A stretch of DNA of 7,320 nt, taken from an uncultured Selenomonadaceae bacterium. Lineage in GTDB: Bacteria; Bacillota; Negativicutes; Selenomonadales; Selenomonadaceae. Shown here one piece after another: positions 5,486-7,320 of the stretch. The position numbers were made by a program, and so were the translations under genes. How positions within the stretch are numbered: position 1 is the stretch's first letter; each line of letters starts with the position of its first letter. The stretch covers positions 1-7,320 of the forward strand of contig CATYZV010000088.1 in NCBI GenBank assembly GCA_958415865.1, in the 5' to 3' direction. Under the pieces are notes generated by a model. That model had not been told where the DNA came from, did no database searches, and was given only the letters and a program-made list of their open reading frames with translations.

Positions 5486-5515
5486 AAATATTCCCGTGGC
5501 TATGAACCGCGGGAA
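5484..5515 (-). terminator. Rho-independent terminator after the diguanylate cyclase gene
   Basis: TTCCCGTGG (5491-5499) pairs with CCGCGGGAA (5507-5515) over 9 bp, including one G-T wobble, around a 7-nt loop. On the minus strand it is followed by ATTTTTG (5484-5490). It begins about 20 bp after the cyclase stop codon. Confidence 0.88.
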
Positions 5516-5536
5516 CATATTTCTACTGCCTATTGT

Positions 5537-7315
5537 TTATTCATCTACTTCGATGACGAATGTATTTTTGCCGCGCCGCTTTGCCTCGTACAATGCTTTA
5601 TCAGCACGTTCGTATACATAATCGTAGCTGCGCTTCTTGTCCGTGATGAACACGCCGATACTGCTGCTGACAGCCATTTTGCCGAAGCTGATACCCTCCA
5701 GCTCTTTAAAAATGCCGCTGACTATCCGCTTGACGAACTCATACGAGCCTTTTACACCGCTCAAAAACGCTATAAACTCATCGCCGCCCAAGCGGAAGAT
5801 AATGTCATTGCGCCTGAAATTATGCTGTATCGCCTGTGCAAACAGCTGCAAAGCCTTATCCCCTGCTTGATGTCCGTTCAAATCGTTTATCTTCTTGAAA
5901 TTGTCCAAGTCCATGAAGAAAAATACCTGATACTTTCCTTCAGCATATTCGTTTTCAAGTTTCTGCTCTATCAGCTGCCGTCCTGCCCTGCGGTTGAACA
6001 AGCCCGTCAGTGAATCTTTTTCCGCATCCTTCTTCAGGGAAATATACTGCGACATTATCTGGTCTATATTCTTCATGTAGCCGATTATATGTACTTTGCC
6101 GCTGTAGCTCTCTCTGTAATCGAACATCGTGATATTGTACCAGCGGAAATTGTCAGCCGGATTCACCCTGCCGCGAAAGTCGAACGACACATCTTTTTCG
6201 CCCTGCTTCAGCCTATTGATGGCACGCCAAAACTGCTCCGCATACTGCGGCTCTATGAGATCGCGCTCTATCAAGCCCTGCGGTACATTCTCTATAGTAG
6301 AGACACTGCCCTCCGGCATATTCTCGTTGGTGATGGTCATTTCTCTCGTCTGCAAATCGAGCTGAAAAACAAAATCCGTCGTCGACTGCAAGATGCGGCG
6401 TATGCGCTCATTGCTGCGCTTTAAGTCCAGCTCCAATTTTTTCTGCATCGTTACATCGTAGAAAATACTAGAGCAATAGCCCTTTGTTACCTGATGCGTA
6501 CCGATCAGCAGATATTTGTCAAATTCCGGGCTGTACTCATCGAGCTTATGCGGCACGCCGTTGTAAGCCGTATCGTAGTAATATTTGAGCCATTTCTTAT
6601 CGGCATTTCCAAACAGCTGATAAAAAGACTTGCCGATAAGCTCACCGTGACGGAAGCCCTCCAGCTTGGAATAAGCTGCATTGGCGTAGACGAATACGAG
6701 GTCGCACGGCTCTCCCTGCTTGTCCAGCATGACTTTTACAATGCAGTAGGCGATAGGAGCACTTTCCATCTGGCAGCGGCTGCCGGAAATCGCACACGGC
6801 GTAACGTAGTTGAGCGCGCGGCACTCACGGCTCTTTTGGCCAAAACCGCCCTTATCTATAAAGTCCATGACCTCTCTTTCCTTGGCAATATCACGCCTTA
6901 CCGGAGTAAAGGCAATTTTTTCGCAGGATTGCTCCTTTTTCTTGCCGCTGATGAGTATCGTATCTTCATTGAACTTATCAAAATTGAACTCATAATCCTG
7001 ATACACGTTGCAGTCCGCATCATCCGACATTCGTATGCAGTAGACTTCTCCTTGCTTTTCCTGCTGCGGCGCATTGAGCGATGCCGCCGAAAAGAACTTG
7101 CGCCAGAGCAGCATATCTATCTGCTGCACATACGCGGCATACTTTTGGCGGAAATCCGTCAGCGAAAAACTCCTGCCGGCAAAATCAGCTATGGAATTGT
7201 CCTTATATACATAAATCTTAGCAGCTTCACGGCTGTAAATAAAAATCTTGTCCGTATATAGCTCCAATAACTGCAATGTCTTATACAAATATTTATTGTT
7301 CAGCTGATACTCCAT
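5537..7315 (-). CDS. PAS-PAS-GGDEF sensor diguanylate cyclase
   Basis: A 592-residue predicted cytoplasmic enzyme that makes cyclic di-GMP from two GTP. The N-terminal 1-140 region looks PAS-like but is too diverged to be sure. A linker at 141-184 is followed by a PAS domain at about 185-290 (A-P-I-A-Y start, F-V-Y-A-N-A-A-Y core), a second PAS at about 303-420, and a GGDEF domain at about 430-592 opening with D-S-L-T-G-L-F-N-R-R (434-443). The active site is intact: metal-binding Asp469 in F-M-D-L-D-N-F and Gly510-Gly-Asp-Glu-Phe514. The product-inhibition I-site Arg501-x-x-Asp504 lies at the usual five-residue distance before it. No EAL domain, membrane segment or signal peptide is visible. 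The input region is rich in cysteine (positions 165, 174, 181 and 191 cluster). The ATG lies 5 bp from the window edge, so its ribosome binding site is not visible and the protein could start further upstream. Confidence 0.92.
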   Translation of the reverse strand: MEYQLNNKYLYKTLQLLELYTDKIFIYSREAAKIYVYKDNSIADFAGRSFSLTDFRQKYAAYVQQIDMLLWRKFFSAASLNAPQQEKQGEVYCIRMSDDADCNVYQDYEFNFDKFNEDTILISGKKKEQSCEKIAFTPVRRDIAKEREVMDFIDKGGFGQKSRECRALNYVTPCAISGSRCQMESAPIAYCIVKVMLDKQGEPCDLVFVYANAAYSKLEGFRHGELIGKSFYQLFGNADKKWLKYYYDTAYNGVPHKLDEYSPEFDKYLLIGTHQVTKGYCSSIFYDVTMQKKLELDLKRSNERIRRILQSTTDFVFQLDLQTREMTITNENMPEGSVSTIENVPQGLIERDLIEPQYAEQFWRAINRLKQGEKDVSFDFRGRVNPADNFRWYNITMFDYRESYSGKVHIIGYMKNIDQIMSQYISLKKDAEKDSLTGLFNRRAGRQLIEQKLENEYAEGKYQVFFFMDLDNFKKINDLNGHQAGDKALQLFAQAIQHNFRRNDIIFRLGGDEFIAFLSGVKGSYEFVKRIVSGIFKELEGISFGKMAVSSSIGVFITDKKRSYDYVYERADKALYEAKRRGKNTFVIEVDE

Positions 7316-7320
7316 ATATT

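Noticed and set aside
5447..6013. Plus-strand open frame of 188 codons antisense to the GGDEF domain and crossing the galU upstream gap
   Set aside because: It would run through the cyclase terminator hairpin, shows no family motif, and shadows a strongly conserved domain.
6494..7261. Plus-strand open frame of 255 codons opposite the diguanylate cyclase
   Set aside because: It lies wholly antisense to a gene with clear PAS and GGDEF domains, has no recognisable domain, and is best explained as a shadow of the codon pattern.

Overview
The window (about 45-50% G+C by eye) looks like chromosomal DNA of a low-to-mid G+C Firmicutes-type anaerobe. A member of the Negativicutes (Selenomonas/Megamonas-like) is my best guess. 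The basis is the PTS IIA, NlpC/P60, FakA-like DAK2 and CsoR-family proteins, strong AAAGGAG/GGGAGG ribosome binding sites, and protein style. No rRNA or phylogenetic marker is present, so this is an inference. There are seven genes, six on the minus strand and one on the plus strand. I see no tRNA, rRNA, CRISPR, insertion sequence or phage gene.

Layout from left to right. (1) 45-356, minus: a lactose/cellobiose-type PTS IIA protein with its own promoter, probably the first gene of a sugar-uptake transcript that runs off the left edge. (2) 483-2570, minus: a two-gene transcript. A FakA/YloV-like DAK2-domain protein comes first, followed 30 bp later by a secreted NlpC/P60 cell-wall peptidase with a peptidoglycan-binding domain. 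The DAK2 protein is shortened and has lost one of the two aspartates expected to bind the catalytic metal. (3) 2725-4483: an Nramp-type Mn/Fe transporter (minus) and a CsoR/RcnR-family metal-sensing repressor (plus), divergent around a 220-bp control region. That region holds two extended -10 promoters and a near-perfect 20-bp palindrome inside the transporter promoter. (4) 4551-5432, minus: galU, UDP-glucose pyrophosphorylase. (5) 5537-7315, minus: a PAS-PAS-GGDEF diguanylate cyclase with intact catalytic and inhibitory sites, whose start lies 5 bp from the window edge.

Three rho-independent terminators separate the units: after the transporter, between the repressor and galU (bidirectional), and after the cyclase. 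In four minus-strand genes the longest open frame begins at a TTG codon. For three of them (DAK2, Nramp, galU) a Shine-Dalgarno sequence clearly points to a downstream ATG, and I chose that ATG.

Most of the window is ordinary housekeeping or accessory metabolism. The parts worth a second look are the degenerate DAK2 protein paired with a secreted peptidase, and the divergent CsoR-Nramp pair with its palindromic operator candidate. I do not see a clearly new multi-gene system.
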